Source: Cornus controversa (Eukaryota > Streptophyta > Magnoliopsida > Cornales > Cornaceae). From it: 64,000 nucleotides of DNA. Made by a program: the position numbers and the translations under genes. The DNA lies in contig CM048852.1 of NCBI GenBank assembly GCA_026545225.1, positions 16,328,146-16,392,145 of the forward strand, read 5' to 3'. Under the pieces are notes generated by a model, which saw only the letters and a program-made list of their open reading frames with translations, was not told the origin of the DNA and ran no database searches. Below are positions 1-13,886 of this stretch, piece by piece. Position 1 is the first letter of the stretch; every line of letters begins with the position of its first letter.

Positions 1-3000
1 TTCTGTTGGAAGTCCAAACAGTCAAATCTAGCACAAAGCACTATACGGTTGTGATCATGCACGATTTCTGCTCAGAATTGCTCTTTTCGAATCAGCATGA
101 CTTAAATAAAATAAGATGAAGATAGGATCGACATACTTGTTTCTTTTGGACATCTAGACTGTCAAATTTGGCAAAAAGCAACGTATAGTTTTGATTGTGG
201 CACAATTTCTCTAGAATTGGGAGTTTTCAAATCAAAACAACTCAAACGAAACTAGTTTTAAATCATTTTTGCAAAGCTCATTTCTTTTAGATGTCCAGAC
301 AGACGAATCTAGCACAAAGCACCATATGGTTATGATGATGCACGATTTCTGCTAGTAATTGCTCATTTCGAATAAGAACGACTCAAACAAAATAGGATGA
401 GGATTGGATTAATATGCTCGTTGTTTCTTTTGGACGTCTAGACGATTAAATTTGGCAAAAATCAATGTTTGATTCTGATTATGGCACAATTTCTCTAGGA
501 ATGGAACTTTTCGAATCAAAATAACTTAAACAAAATAATTTTAAAATCATTGTTGCAATGCTCGTTTCTCTCGGATGGCCAAATGGTCAAATTTCGCACA
601 AGGCACCATACGGTTGTGATCATGCACGATTTTTGCTTGACATTGCTCTTCTCGAATCAGAATGACTCAAACAAAATAGGATGAAGATCAGATCGACATG
701 CTCATTGTTTCTTTTCGATGTTTAAATGGTCAAATTTGGTAAAAAAAACATTTGATTCTAATTGTGCGATGATTTCTCTAGGAATGGAACTTTTCGAATC
801 AGAAGAACTCAAATGAAATAATTTTAAAATCGTTGCTACAATGCTCATTTCTTTCGAATGTCAAATGGTCGAATCTGGCACAAAGCACCACACAATTGTG
901 ATCATGCACGATATCTGCTGGGAATTGCTCTCTCGATTCAGAATGACTCAAACAAAATAGGATGAAGATTGGATCGACATACTCATTGTTTCTTTTTAAC
1001 ATTTAGACGATCAAATTTGGCAAAATAATACGTACGATTCTAATTGTGGCACAATTTCTCTAAGAATGGGACTTTTCGAATCAAAATAACTCTAATGAAA
1101 TTAGTTTAAAATCGCTTTTGCCATGTTAATTTCCTTTGGTTGTCCAAACAGTAAAATTCCCATAAAGCACCATACGATTATGATCATGCACTATTTTTAC
1201 TATGAATTGCTCTTTTCGAATTAGAATGACACAAATAAAATATGATGAAGATCTGATTGACAACTCGTTATTACTTTTGGATGTATAGAAGGTCGAATTT
1301 GACAAATTATGTAACGATTTCTCAAAAAATAGGACTTTTCATATCAAAATATTTCAAACGAAACTAGTTTAAAATCATTATAGCCATGCTCATTTCTTTT
1401 GGATGTCCAAACAGTCGAATCTAGCGTAAAGCACCATATGATTGTGATCATGCACGATTTCTGCTAAGAATTGCTATTTTTGAATCAGAATGACTGAAAC
1501 AAAAGATGATGAAGATCAGATCGATATGGTCGTTGTTTCTTTTAGATGTCTAAACGGTCGAATTTGACAAAAAAATAATGTACGATTCTGATTGTGGCAC
1601 GATTCCTATAGAAATAAGAATTTTTGAATCAAAATAACTCAAATGAAACTAGTTTAAAATCGTTGTTACCATTCTTGTTTCTTTTGCATGTCCAAACGGT
1701 CGAATTTGGCACAAAGCACCATACGGTTGTGATCATGCACGATTTCAGCTTGGAATTGCTCTTTTCGAATCAAAACAACTCAAACAAAACAGGATGAAGA
1801 TCGGATCAGCATGTTCGTTGTTTCTTTTGGACGTTTAGACGATCGAATTTGGGAAAAAGCAACGTACAGTTTTGATTACGGATTGATTTCTCTAAGAATG
1901 GGACTTTTCGAATCAAAACAACTTAAACGAAACTAGCTTAAAATCGTTGTTGTCATGCTTATTTCTTTTGGATGTCCAAGCGGTCGAATCTTGCATAAAG
2001 CACTATATGGTTGTGATCATGCAATATTTCTGCTAGGAATTGCTCTTTCGAATCAGAACGACCCAAAAAAAATAGGATGAAGATCAGATCGGCAAGCTCG
2101 TTGTTTCTTTTGGAGATCTAGAAGGTTTAATTTAGAAAAAAACTAATGTACAATTCTAATTGTGGCACTATTTCTCAAGGAATGAGACTTTTCGAATTAA
2201 AATAACTCAAATGAAACAAGTTTCAAATCGTTGTTGCCATGCTCATTTCTTTTGGATGTAAAGATGGTTGAATCTGGCACAAAGCACCATACGGTTGTGA
2301 TCATACACAATATCGGCTAGGCAATGTCTTTTCGAATTAGAATGACTCAAACAAAACAAGATGAAGATCGAATTGATATGCTCGTTGTTTCTTTTGGAAG
2401 TCTAGACATTCAAATTTGGGAAAAACCAAATTCCAATTCTGATTGTGGTACAATTTCTCTAAGAATGAGACTTTTCAAATTAAAACAACTCAAATGAAAT
2501 ACGTTTCAAATAGTTGTTACCATTTTCGTTTCTTTTGGATGTCTAGACGGTCGAATCTGACACAAAGCACCATATGGTTGTGATCATGCATGATTTCTGC
2601 TAGGAATTGTTCTTTTTGAATTAAAACTACTCAAATAAAATACTATGAAAATAGGATTAGCATGCTCGTTGTTTCTTTGGGACGTCTAAACAATCAAATT
2701 TGGCAAAAAGTAACGTACGATTCTGATTGTGGCCCGATTTCTCTAGAATGGGACATTTTGAATCAAAACAACTCAAGCGAAACTAGTTTAAATCATTTTT
2801 GCCATGGTTGTTTCTTTTAGATGTCCAAGTAGTCAAATCTGTCACAAAGCAACATACGGTTGTGATAATGCACGATTTCTTCTAAGAATTGCTCTTTTCA
2901 AATTAGAATGACTCAAACAAAAGACGATGAAGATCAAATCGATAGGCTCGTTGTTGCTTTTAGACGTCTAGATGGTCGAATTTGGCAAAAAGCAAGTATG

Positions 3001-4374
3001 ATTCTGATTGTGGTACGATTTCTCTAAGAATGAGACTTTTTGAATTAAAACAAAACAAATAAAACTAGTTTAAAATCATTGTTGTCATGCTCGTTATTTC
3101 TGTTGGAAGTGTAGACAGTCGAATCTAACATAAAGCGCCATGTGGTTGTGACCATGCATAATTTCAACTAGGAATAGCTTTTTTTGAATCAGAACGACTC
3201 AAACGAAACAGGATGAAGATTGGATCGACATGCACATTGTTTCTTTTAGACATCTAGACGGTCGAATTTGGTAAACACAACATACGATTCTGATTGTGGC
3301 ACGATTTCTCTAAGAATGAGACTATTTGAATCGAAACAACTTAAACGAAACTAGTTTTAAAATGTTGTTTTCGTGCTTGTTGTTTCTATTGGAAGTCCAG
3401 ACGGTAGAATATGGCACAAAGCACCATCCGTTTGTGATCATGCATGACTTCTACTATGAATTACTCTTTTTGAATCAGAACAACTCAAACAAAATAGGAT
3501 GACGATCAGAGCGGCATACTCATTATTTCTTTTGGACGTCTAGATGGTTGATTTAGCAAAAAATAATGTATGATTCTGATTGTGGCACGATTTCTCTAGA
3601 AATGAAACTTTTTAAATTAAAACAACTCAAACGAAAATAGTTTAAAATTATTTTTGCCATATTCATTTCGTTTGGATGTCCAAACAGTCGAATCTGGCAC
3701 AAAGCAACATACGGTTGTGATCATACATGTTTTCTGCTAGAAATTGCTCTTTTCAAATCAGAACGACTCAAACAAAAGAGTATGAAGATTGGATTAATAT
3801 CCGCGTTGTTTCTTTTAGGTATCTAAACAGTCGAATTTGGTAAAAAGTACCGTACAATTCTGATTATGGCACGATTTATCTAAGAATGGGACTTTTTGAA
3901 TCAAAATAACTCAAACGAAACTAGTTTAAAATCATTGTTGTCATGCTCGTTTCTTTTGGATGTCCAGATGATTGAATCTTGCTCAAAGCACAATAAGGTT
4001 ATGATCTGACACCATTTCTGCTAAGAATTGCTTTTCTCGAATCAAAATGACCCAAATAAAATAGGATGAAGATCGGATCTATAAGCTCGTTGTTTCTTTT
4101 AGATGTCTAGATGGTCTAATTTGACAAACACCAATGTACTATTCTGAATGTGGCACGATTTCTTGAAAAAATGGACTTTTTGAATCCAAACAACTCAAAT
4201 GAAACTAGTTTAAATTCATTTTTGCCATGCTCATTTCTTTTGGATGTCCAAATAGTTGAATCTGGCACAAATCACCATACGGTATTTATCATGAATGGTT
4301 TTTGCTAGGAATTGCTATTTTTGAATCAGAGCAACTCATATAAAAAAGGATGAAGATCGGATCGATATGCTCAT
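1..4374. repeat. Satellite array, block 1 (284-bp dimer)
   Basis: Tandem repeat of about 15 dimers. Each dimer has a half of about 144 bp starting near GCTCGTTGTTTCTTTTGGAC and a half of about 140 bp starting near GCTCATTTCTTTTGGATGTC. The halves share a layout: a TTTCTTTTGGA start, a middle GGTCGAAT and a TTTTCGAATCA late segment. Equivalent starts at 3945 and 4229 give the 284-bp period. Copies differ by many substitutions and small indels. The short open frames inside are by-products of the repeat and nothing suggests translation. The array continues beyond the left edge of the window. The order of variants here recurs in block 3, giving a longer higher-order unit. Confidence 0.93.
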
Positions 4375-5790
4375 TGATAAGTGTTCAATTCTATGCATTT
4401 GAACCCTCTTTATTGCATACGTTGGTTCCGTTTTTGCATTTACCGAGATATGTTTACGGTATTTTTGTGTTTTTGATGTTTTGCAGGTATTGGAGTAAAT
4501 GGAGCAAAGTTGGAAGCTTTCTGCAATCAAGAGAAGAAATCAGGAAATGCAGCCAAGGCATCTCGATCAATCGAGATGTTGATTTCGATTAATCGAAATC
4601 TCGATTGATCGAGATCTCATTTCGATTGATCGAAATCTCGATCAATCGAGATTCAATCTCGATCAATCGAAATTCTGCAAAGCCCACTTGGCCACTTGCT
4701 CACCTGCTCTCCCACTTGCAACAAAATCCCCCTTTTTGCATGACTTAGGGCGATTATCTGACTTGAACAAGACTCTTGGGGGCCTTATTAATGCAATATA
4801 TATATATAGTGATATATATATATATGGTGGGCCCCAAGGTTGAAAAAGGAGGCCATAAAGCACAAAAGGAGGCCATATCACAGATATCTCTCAAGCAACA
4901 TAAAAGAAGAAGAGAGACCTTCGGGAGAGGAAGAGAAAGAGTTGAACCAGACCAAGAAGCTTCATTCTTTTCATCAATGGAAGGGTGCAAGGCAACCATG
5001 AGCAACTAACTCTTCTACTAGGGTGTTGGTTTCAACCCCTAGCCATGTAAACTTGTTCATCTTTGTAGCTCTTGGGATTTATACTTAAATGTTGATTATT
5101 TAGCCTAGTGATTATGTACACAAATACATCTCTTTTATATATTCATTTGATATGGAATTTATTCTTGTCTTAGAGTAGATTTTGTCACTTGAATGAACAA
5201 CATTTGCATATTCCACAAGAAGTGCAAATGATGGCTAGATAATGGTATTTAATTGAATGTGTGATGTTAATTTGTATAGACCATGCCAAGACAAGGTAGT
5301 TTGGATGCATGTAGTGTTCACTTAGAGAGTAGAGTAATTAGGTAGTTAGTTAGGTTGAAGAGCTATGCTTGTTGAAGATGGATTATGATAGGTTAGCACA
5401 CACATTGATCTTTTGATATGTCATTGAGGTCACAAGCCTAATGACATTGTTAGGCATTTAATTAATAAATCCCATGCTTGCTACACTTATGAACATGTGA
5501 ATGGCTAGTGGTGGAAACCAACCCTAGTTCTCTCTCCCAACTTTAAACTCTTTAATTTTCTTGTCATTTCATTCATGCAATAGTTTTTAAACACAAAACC
5601 AAAAATCTGTTTTTAGAACTAAAGTAGAATTAATCTTCCCGTAAGACAATTGCGACTAGTCCTCGTGGGATCGATACCCTCCATATAGAACCTTATCTAC
5701 AAAGATTCGTGCTCTTGCGAGTGGTTAAATTATATTTTGATAAAAAGGGCAAAATTAAGCTTACAATATAATTTAGTTCCGACCACATCA
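4375..5790 (+). repeat. 5' LTR of the Athila element
   Basis: Begins TGATAAGTGTTC and ends CCGACCACATCA, matching 17302-18721 over its whole length. Length differences from the 3' LTR fall in a short TA-rich microsatellite near 4794-4824. It contains a cluster of TCGATTGATCGA-type palindromic words (about 4556-4675). Confidence 0.96.
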
Positions 5791-5796
5791 AAATTT

Positions 5797-5814
5797 TGGC
5801 GCCGTTGCCGGGGA
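5797..5814 (+). promoter_or_regulatory. Primer binding site, tRNA-Asp type
   Basis: TGGCGCCGTTGCCGGGGA lies six bases after the 5' LTR. It is complementary to the 3' end of plant tRNA-Asp, the primer used by the Athila lineage. Confidence 0.92.
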
Positions 5815-6072
5815 CTACGGTTTTATTGTCGCCATTGGAAGATTAAATCTGGTTTAATTCTTAGGTTAGAAATTCTTTCATTCTTTTGTACATATTTTGT
5901 CTTTATTTCTCAAATTTCTTGATTTTAGGTATACCACATAGCGGGCATCTAAGAGAAGTAAACTTGGAACCCTTTGTGAGTATAACGCCTAAAATTAGTG
6001 GTTTGAATTCATTCATTCTTTTGTATATATTTGTTTATCTTGTATATTGAGGTGTTGTTCTATTGGTAATGC

Positions 6073-9000
6073 ATGCTAGGGAGACGGTCATTGTCACTTC
6101 CTTTGCTTCCGTGTAACATTGAACTTGAACGAACACTTAGACAACGTAGAGGAACCTCTAGGGACCCTATATTGCCTAGGACTGAAAACATGGATCCAAA
6201 TGAGAGACAACCTCCCGGGCTACCTCCTTTTAATCATGAACAACCACCTCCACCACCACCTCCTCAAGGAGAGTTGCTTATGGACTTTTACCTTTCGACT
6301 ACATTTGAAGTACCTTCATGTATTCAATTTCCGGATGTAGCGGCAAATCAATTCGAAATAAAGTCCTCCACCATCAATCTTCTTAATAGCTTCCACGGTC
6401 TTCCTAATGAGGATCCGTACCGGCACTTAGATTACTTCCTTTCCGTGTGTTCCACTATTCGTGTACCACACTTTACAGAGGATGATCTAAAGCTGCGTAT
6501 GTTCCCCTTCTCCCTAAAAGATAAAGCTAGAAGTTGGTTCAACTCCTTAGAACCTAACTCAATCCATTCTAGGGCGGAGATGCAAATAGAGTGCTTGAAA
6601 AAATACTTCCCAATGGGTAAGACAAGTGATATTCGACGAGCAATCACCGGATTCACCCAAATTGACCAAGAACAATTCCATGAGACGTGGGAGAGGTTAA
6701 AAGATCTTTTAAAATCTTGTCCGCATCATGCTGTCCCAAAATGGCAGCTAGTGCAAAGTTTTTATGATGGGGTGAGTGAGCAACATAGACAAATGATAGA
6801 CTCCGCGTGTGGGGGTGGATATCTTTTGAAAAGCCCCGATGAGGCATGGAAACTTTTTTAAACCCTAAGCAACAATTCAGCTCAACGCTCCTCCACTAGG
6901 AAAGGGAAGGCCACCCAACCTTGTAGAGGCGTGCATGAGATTTCACGGGTAGATGAGGTTGCCATGCAAGTAGAAGCCCTATCCCGAAAAATGGATTTAA
7001 TCATGAAAAATGGGCTGCCTACTCCTAACCAATCTGTCCAAAATCAGGAAGGTTGTTCGTTTTGCTATAGTACTTCACATTTTGTGCGAGATTGTCCTAT
7101 TGCCGGGCAATCTCCCGATTATGCTCAAGAGCAAGCGAATGCCTTGTATGCTAAACAACTGAATGATCCATATTCGAACACGTACAATCCTGGTTACAAG
7201 AACCATCCGGCTTTCTCATGGAAACCTCAAGAATCAAGTCCCTCTTTCCAAGGGCACAACTCTTTTAATTCCCCCTCTCAACAGCCTCATTATAGGCCAA
7301 ACCCTCAACCGTACAATCAAAGATCTAATTACCAACAACCACCACCTCCTCCGAGAAGCCAAAGCTTTGAAGAAAGAGTGATAAGCAATCTTGAGGCCAA
7401 TACCCGCTTATTGCAAACTCACTCTCAATCAATCTCTAAGCTTGAAGCCAATGCTCAATCTATGGCTAGGTTAGAAGCTCAAATCGGGCAACTAGCTAAT
7501 GCCTTAAATAGAAGAGAGGAAGGTAAGTTGCCGAGTCAACCGGTGGCGAACCCCAAAGGTGTGCATATGATTGAAGATCCATCATCTTCAACTTGTAATG
7601 CTCCTTCGGAGCAAGTTCAATCAATCACAACCTTGAGAAGTGGCAAAATCATTAACTCCAAGGTAGGGGAGGAAGAGAGAAAGGAATTCCAAGAGCAACC
7701 TAAAAATCCAAAAGAATCCCAATTAAATCCAAAATCGTTTCCGTTAAATCCAAATTTGCAAAATACCCCTTCAAATCCAAAAGGAAAGGCAAGTGAAGTT
7801 GTGTCGTCATCGATTCCAAATCTTGACACCTCTTATGAACCTCCGGTTCCTTTTCCTCAAAGATTGAAGGAACCTTCTCATTTCGGGAAGCAAGGAGAGA
7901 AAATCCAAGACATGATGGAGATCTTCAAACAAGTAAAGATCAATCTCCCTCTCCTTGATGCTATTCGACAAATTCCCTCCTATGCGAAATTCTTGAAGGA
8001 CTTGTGCACTCAAAAGCGCAAATCTAGGAATAATGTTCCTAAGAAAGTCCTCTTAACTGAGCACATAAGCTCCATTTTCCAACACCATGCCCCTCCTAAA
8101 TTCAAAGATCCGGGTGCTCCGACCATTTTGTGCACCATCGGAAATCAATCTTTTGAAAAAGCACTTCTTGATTTAGGGGCTAGTGTCAATGTGCTTCCAT
8201 TCTCAGTTTACCAACAACTAGGTTTGGGGGAACTCAAGCATACCACGGTTGTGTTACAACTTGCCGACCGTTCGGTGAGGCAACCACGTGGCATCATTGA
8301 GGATGTCATCATTCAAGTGGACAAATTCTATTTTCCGGTGGACTTCATAGTCCTTGACACGGAACCGGTCCAAAATCCGAATCATCATATTTCTATCATT
8401 CTAGGTCGTCCATTCTTGGCCACGGCAAACGCTTGCGTTAATTGCCGTACCGGAGTGATGGACATCTCTTTTGAGAATATGAAAGTCCGCTTGAACATCT
8501 TCAATGCTTCTCACCACACATCCGATAACGAAAGTGAGTGCTTTTGTGTCAATGTAGTGGAAGACCTTGTTCAAGAAGCACTACCTTCTATTCTTTTCAA
8601 GGACCCTTTAGAGGCATGCCTAAATCACTTCAACTGTGATGATTTTGACATTGAGCAATCCATATGTGAAGTCAATTCCATGCTTGATGTTAATACTGTC
8701 ATGGATTTGCCTAAGTGGAGAGTTCCGAGAGAACCCTTGCCCCCTTTGTCCAAAACTTCCCAAACTCCTTCTTTAATTTCCCCACCACAACTTGAGCTCA
8801 AGCCCCTACCGGCTACACTCAAGTATATTTTCTTGGGCGCTAATGAGACCCTTCCAGTCATTATTGCTTCCAATCTTACGAATGATCAAGAGATGAAACT
8901 TATTAAGGTGCTCAAAGAGCACAAAGAAGCAATAGGCTGGAGTGTGGCAGATCTCAAGGGAATAGATCCTTCTATTTGTATGCACCGCATACACTTGGAA

Positions 9001-11706
9001 GAGGATGCTAAGACCTCAAGGGAGGCACAACGTCGATTAAATCCAAATATGAAGGACGTTGTCATGAAGGAGGTGGTGAAGTTACTAGATGCGGGAATCA
9101 TATACCCCATCTCTGATAGCAAGTGGGTTAGTCCCACTCAAGTGGTTCCAAAGAAGTCAGGTATTACGGTGCAAACAAATGACAAGGGTGAATTAGTTCC
9201 CCAACGCACCACCACGGGTTGGAGAGTGTGCATAGACTATAGGAAATTAAATTCAGCCACTCGGAAAGATCACTTCCCCCTCCCATTCATTGATCAGATA
9301 TTGGAGAGATTAGCCGGGCAAAGTTTTTATTACTTTTTGGATGGATATTCCGGCTATAATCAGGTTGCTATAGACCCGAGGGACCAAGAAAAAACCACCT
9401 TTACATGTCCCTTCGGCACATTTGCTTATAGACGCATGCCCTTTGGGTTGTGCAATGCACCGGCGACTTTTCAACGATGTATGATGTCTATCTTCTCGGA
9501 CATGGTGGAAAAATTCTTGGAAGTGTTTATGGATGATTTTTCTATTTTTGGGCCTTCATTTGAATCATGCCTCCAAAATCTAGCTTGTGTTCTCAAACGA
9601 TGTCAAGAGACCAACCTAATTCTTAGTTGGGAAAAGAGCCATTTTATGGTTCAAGAGGGTATTGTCCTAGGGCACATTGTGTCTAAGAGAGGAATAGAGG
9701 TTGACAAAGCCAAGGTTGAACTCATTTCCAAACTTCCTCCACCATCAACGGTGAGAGAGATTCGTTCATTCCTTGGGCATGCGGGCTTTTATCGCCGTTT
9801 CATCAAAGACTTTAGCAAAATCTCTCGGCCTTTGTGTTGACTTCTTGAAAAAGAGTCTTGCTTTGCCTTTGATGAAGCGTGCCTTAACGCTTTTGAAGAA
9901 CTCCGCACCATGCTCACAACCACTCCAATTCTAATCCCTCCAAATTGGGCTCTCCCATTTGAGATTATGTGTGATGCATCCGATTATGCCATGGGTGCTG
10001 TCTTAGGGCAACGAATAGACAAACTGCCACATGTAATCTACTACGCAAGTAAAACCCTTTCCGAGGCTCAAATCAATTATACCACCACGGAAAAGGAATT
10101 GCTTGCGGTAGTATTTGCATTGGACAAATTTCGAGCTTATTTATTGGGTTCAAAGGTCATTGTCTATTCGGACCATGCTGCCCTCCGGCATCTTTTGGCC
10201 AAAAAGGACACTAAGCCTAGGTTGATCCGATGGATACTCTTGTTGCAAGAGTTCAATTTTGAAATTAGAGACAAAAAGGGAACCGAAAATGTGGTGGCTG
10301 ACCACCTGTCTAGAATTCTTGTTGAATCCCTCCATAATTCCATTCCAGTTTGTGAATCCTTCCCGGATGAACAACTCTTTGTCATCTCTCAAGAGAGTAT
10401 CCCTTGGTATGCGGATGTGGTTAATTACTTGGCAACCGGTAAAATACCATCTTCTTGGACCAAGCAAGAGAAGGATCGTTTTCTCTCCCAATCACGATCA
10501 TATTATTGGGACGATCCTCAATTGTTCAAATATTGCCCCGATCAAATAATTCGAAGGTGTGTGCCCAACAGTGAATTCCAAAGCATTCTCAAGTTTTGTC
10601 ATACACTCGCTTGTGGGGGACACTTTAGTGCTAAGAAAACCGCAGCAAAAATTCTCCAATGCGGATTTTTCTGGCCGACACTTCATCGGGATGCATATTC
10701 ATTCTGCCGCTCTTGTGAGCGATGTCAGCGCCTTGGCGCGATGTCTCGGAAGGACATGATGCCTCTTAACCCTATTCTTATCATTGAAATATTTGATGTG
10801 TGGGGCATTGACTTCATGGGACCATTTCCACCCTCTACTGGTCATGACTACATACTTGTGGTGGTGGACTACGTATCTAAGTGGATAGAGGCCGTTCCTA
10901 CCAAAACCAATGATCACGCAGTCGTGGTTAAATTCATTCAAGCTAATATTTTTATCCGGTTTGGTACACCTCGGGCCATCATCAGTGACGGAGGTAAACA
11001 TTTCTGTAACCGGTTCCTTCGGACCTTGCTTACCAAATACTCTGTCACACACAAAGTAGCCACCCCATACCATCCTCAAACTAGTGGCCAAGTAGAGGTA
11101 TCCAATAGGGAGATTAAGAACATTCTTCAGAAAACTGTTCGGCCCGACCGGAAGGATTGGTCATTGCGACTAAACGATGCATTATGGGCATACCGAACTG
11201 CATATAAAACTCCCATTGGAATGTCACCTTATCGGTTGGTTTATGGCAAAGCGTGCCATCTTCCGGTTGAATTGGAGCATAAAGCTATGTGGGCCACCAA
11301 AACTTTCAATTTTGACATGCAAAAGGCCGGCTCTAATCGAAAGCTTCAACTAAATGAATTGGAAGAATTGCGGCATGACGCGTATGAGAATGCAAAAATC
11401 TATAAGGCAAAGTCCAAAGCCTTTCATGATCGTAATATTCGAGTCAAAACATTTTCACCGGGCCAAAAAGTATGGTTGTACAACTCACGCCTCCATTTGT
11501 TTCCCGAAAAACTTCGCTCCCGTTGGGATGGTCCATTTTTGATTAATTCTGTCGCTCCCCACGGAGCGGTGGAATTGAAGGACTTGAAAGACGGCTCGTT
11601 GTTCAAAGTGAACGGGCAACGCTTAAAGGTGTGCGTAGATGACCAAGTCACCACCGAATACGTGGATGTCGTCACCTTAACGAATCTCGTGTATTTTGAC
11701 TCGTGA
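6073..11706 (+). mobile_element. Athila gag-pol region (broken)
   Basis: Domains in the usual Ty3 order. Gag is at about 6.1-7.6 kb, with the retrotransposon gag core (AITGFTQIDQEQFHETWERL) and a CCHC-like knuckle (CSFCYSTSHFVRDC). The aspartic protease is near 8.1-8.5 kb (LLDLGASVNVLP, where many families have DSGA or DTGA). Reverse transcriptase is at about 9.0-9.85 kb with FMDDFS. RNase H is at about 9.95-10.3 kb ([25 protein letters not shown]). Integrase is at about 10.6-11.7 kb, with an HHCC zinc region (CRSCERCQ), the core ([18 protein letters not shown]) and a C-terminal chromatin-side region (RSRWDGPF). Coding similarity is high throughout, consistent with youth. About two breaks are present overall, so it is unlikely to supply active enzymes. 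Confidence 0.94.
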
Positions 11707-11869
11707 ACCGATCCGGACGTTGTGCCATAGACGTGTAAGGTGGCGAAGCCATGGTAGCTATCACTCTTCCACGATGTCCCTTTAATCCAAAGTAGGTGTG
11801 TATCTAAGCAATGTAGTATCTAATTCCCAAATATCCAAGTCCCTGGAGCATAACTCAAGCTGACTGTTT

Positions 11870-12240
11870 TTGAGCATTTCGATTGATCGAAACCAGGATC
11901 TCGATCAATCGAAATTTCGATTGATCGAGATCTCATTTTTGATTGATCGAAAAATTACAGAGATTTGCCAAGTCCAAAGTCCCGAGAGGTAGTATTCTTC
12001 GATTGCACTTCGATAGGTTTTCGATCCATCGAACATTTCGATCGATCGAAATGGGATTTCGATTGATCGAAATATAATTTCGATTGAATGAATTAAATGT
12101 TCGATTGATCGAAGTAAAAGGGTGATTCAGTGAAGGAATTTTCGATTGATTGAAGAGACAATTTCGATTGATCGAAGCAAGATTTCGATCAATCGAAATC
12201 TCGATTGATCGAAATGCACATCTCGATCAATCGAAATGCA
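11870..12240. repeat. Internal array of TCGATTGATCGA palindromic words
   Basis: About 370 bp after integrase packed with TTTCGATTGATCGAAA and its reverse complement TTTCGATCAATCGAAA, often back to back. The same words form clusters in both LTRs (about 4556-4675 and 17484-17605). Arms of seven bases around a two-base centre could fold in RNA or single-stranded DNA. Function unknown. Confidence 0.85.
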
Positions 12241-12267
12241 CGCGGAGCCTGCACGGGAGCCGAAAAT

Positions 12268-12276
12268 CTATTTAAA
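12268..12276 (+). promoter_or_regulatory. Possible TATA box for the env-like transcript
   Basis: CTATTTAAA stands in a GC-rich stretch, just downstream of the palindromic array and upstream of a pyrimidine-rich leader. It could start a separate transcript for the third frame. This is inferred from position and composition only. Confidence 0.35.
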
Positions 12277-12406
12277 CCGTTGGCCTTCCCTCCCAGTTTA
12301 AAAAAACCATCCGAATTCTTCTCTCCCTCTGTGCGATCCAAACCTTCTCCAAGCACTTCCGAGCCCGATCTACCATTCCCGATCATCTGCCGCAGTCCGA
12401 CGCCGC

Positions 12407-13800
12407 TGATGGGCGTTGAATGTTACGCATTCTAGCCTCTTAATTTGCATATTTTATTCTCTTAGTGATAGGTTATATGTGATTTTACTCTATTTTTGTA
12501 TTTTCTGTCTTTTTCAGGGCCTTAATGATTATTTCAAATAAAACCATGATTTTGGGCTTTTAAAGATGATATTCAAGAAGATTATATGAAGCCTACATCT
12601 AATGGGTCCATTCAACTCCATATTTTAACTCAAATCAGCCCAAGGAAGAGGTTCTAGAGAATTACAACTGCTTAAGAAGATTACGAGCTTGAAGCCCAAT
12701 TCTACACTTAATCCAGTTTTAATCCCGTTTTGGAAAGTAGACTGAAAACCTTATTTTCAAGCGTCAATTCGACTTAATTCTCGCGTAGGTTGAACGAAAT
12801 TCAATTCTGGACACTTTTGTATTTCACGTAAATTTTGTGAATCGAACTTCTACTGGGTCAAAACTTGGGCCGAAAGTCAGCAGAAAAATCTACCTATTTA
12901 GGGCTGCGGGAAAACCCTAATTTTCTCCTAATTGGATTAGAACTTTATCTCCTAATTGGATTAGGACTTTATGTATTCTCTTGGGGTATAAAGAGGTGAA
13001 TTGGAGGCTGTTTTGGGGGGAGGAAAATAAGTGGAGGCCAGGGCAGAGAAGACAGAGATAATCCGGGTTTTATTTATTCATTATGTCTTTTATTATATTG
13101 TTATCTTCTTCTTCTACCATGTGTAACTAAATTCCTCAACTAAGGTTGAGGAGGAAACCTCCATTAATGAAGTGAAGTTCTTTTGTTTATTAATTGATTC
13201 TCATGTGTGTGATTTAATTGCTTATGATTTTCGCTTCTTGTGATTAATTATTTTATAATTCTTTCACCATCTATATCATGTATATGTGGTAGTTAGAAAG
13301 TATTATAATTAATCTAAGCTTGAGTTTGTATTTCTTAAAAGTGATAATCTTTGATCTTATGTTTTTCATTAAATTGGATACATAGGATGCTTAGAATTTT
13401 ACACAAGTGAAGCGAAGGAAAATCTACCTTTTAATATATTTTTCATAGTGCTTTATTGTTAAATCTTGAGTAAGCAATAGATTGATTTCTTGATTGCTAC
13501 TCTAACTTTGAGAATTAATAAATGAATATTAGAAACTTCATGGATTTAATGGTGGTGGAATCCAAAACCTTAGTTATTTTCTTTATTTGATTTCAATAGT
13601 GTTATTTTATTTTCATGTTAGTTTAATTTCTCCCAAATCAACTAAACTTGTGTTTAAACTAGATTAGTTTTAAATTAATTTGAATTTGTATTAGTTTTTC
13701 TTCTCAAAGCATTCCCTTGGGTTCGACCTTGTTCTTGCCGAACTATACTTTAATAGATTCGTACACTTGCGAGTTATTTAACAATTTTAAAACAACATCA
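12407..13800 (+). mobile_element. Solo LTR nested in the Athila element
   Basis: A 1394-bp segment starting TGATGGGCGTTG and ending AACAACATCA, flanked by 5-bp duplications GCCGC (12402-12406 and 13801-13805). It has TG...CA ends and no internal region. Its 3' part (GTACACTTGCGAG) resembles LTR ends of the Athila/Tat group, but it does not match the host element's own LTR. It entered after the host Athila copy, or was carried along by it. No coding content is visible. Confidence 0.88.
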
Positions 13801-13886
13801 GCCGCCGCTAGCACGTGCGCGATCTTCTCTTCGCGGCTGTGCGTGGAGTTTTCTTCGGTTGAGCCGTTCATCTTCTTCCTCACGAG

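Noticed and set aside
799-1002. Minus-strand frame in the satellite, with a similar one at 24216-24398
   Set aside because: Both are the same satellite unit in two higher-order copies. The shared peptide follows from shared DNA, and no gene structure surrounds it.
1-4374. CRISPR-like or gene-cluster interpretation of the array
   Set aside because: The units are contiguous without spacers, 284 bp long, and lie in plant nuclear DNA.
4776-5009. Frames within the 5' LTR (and 17615-17940 in the 3' LTR)
   Set aside because: LTR sequence with TA microsatellite; frames differ between the two LTRs through microsatellite length.
10150-11091. Minus-strand frames opposite RNase H and integrase
   Set aside because: They are shadows of the Athila pol frame.
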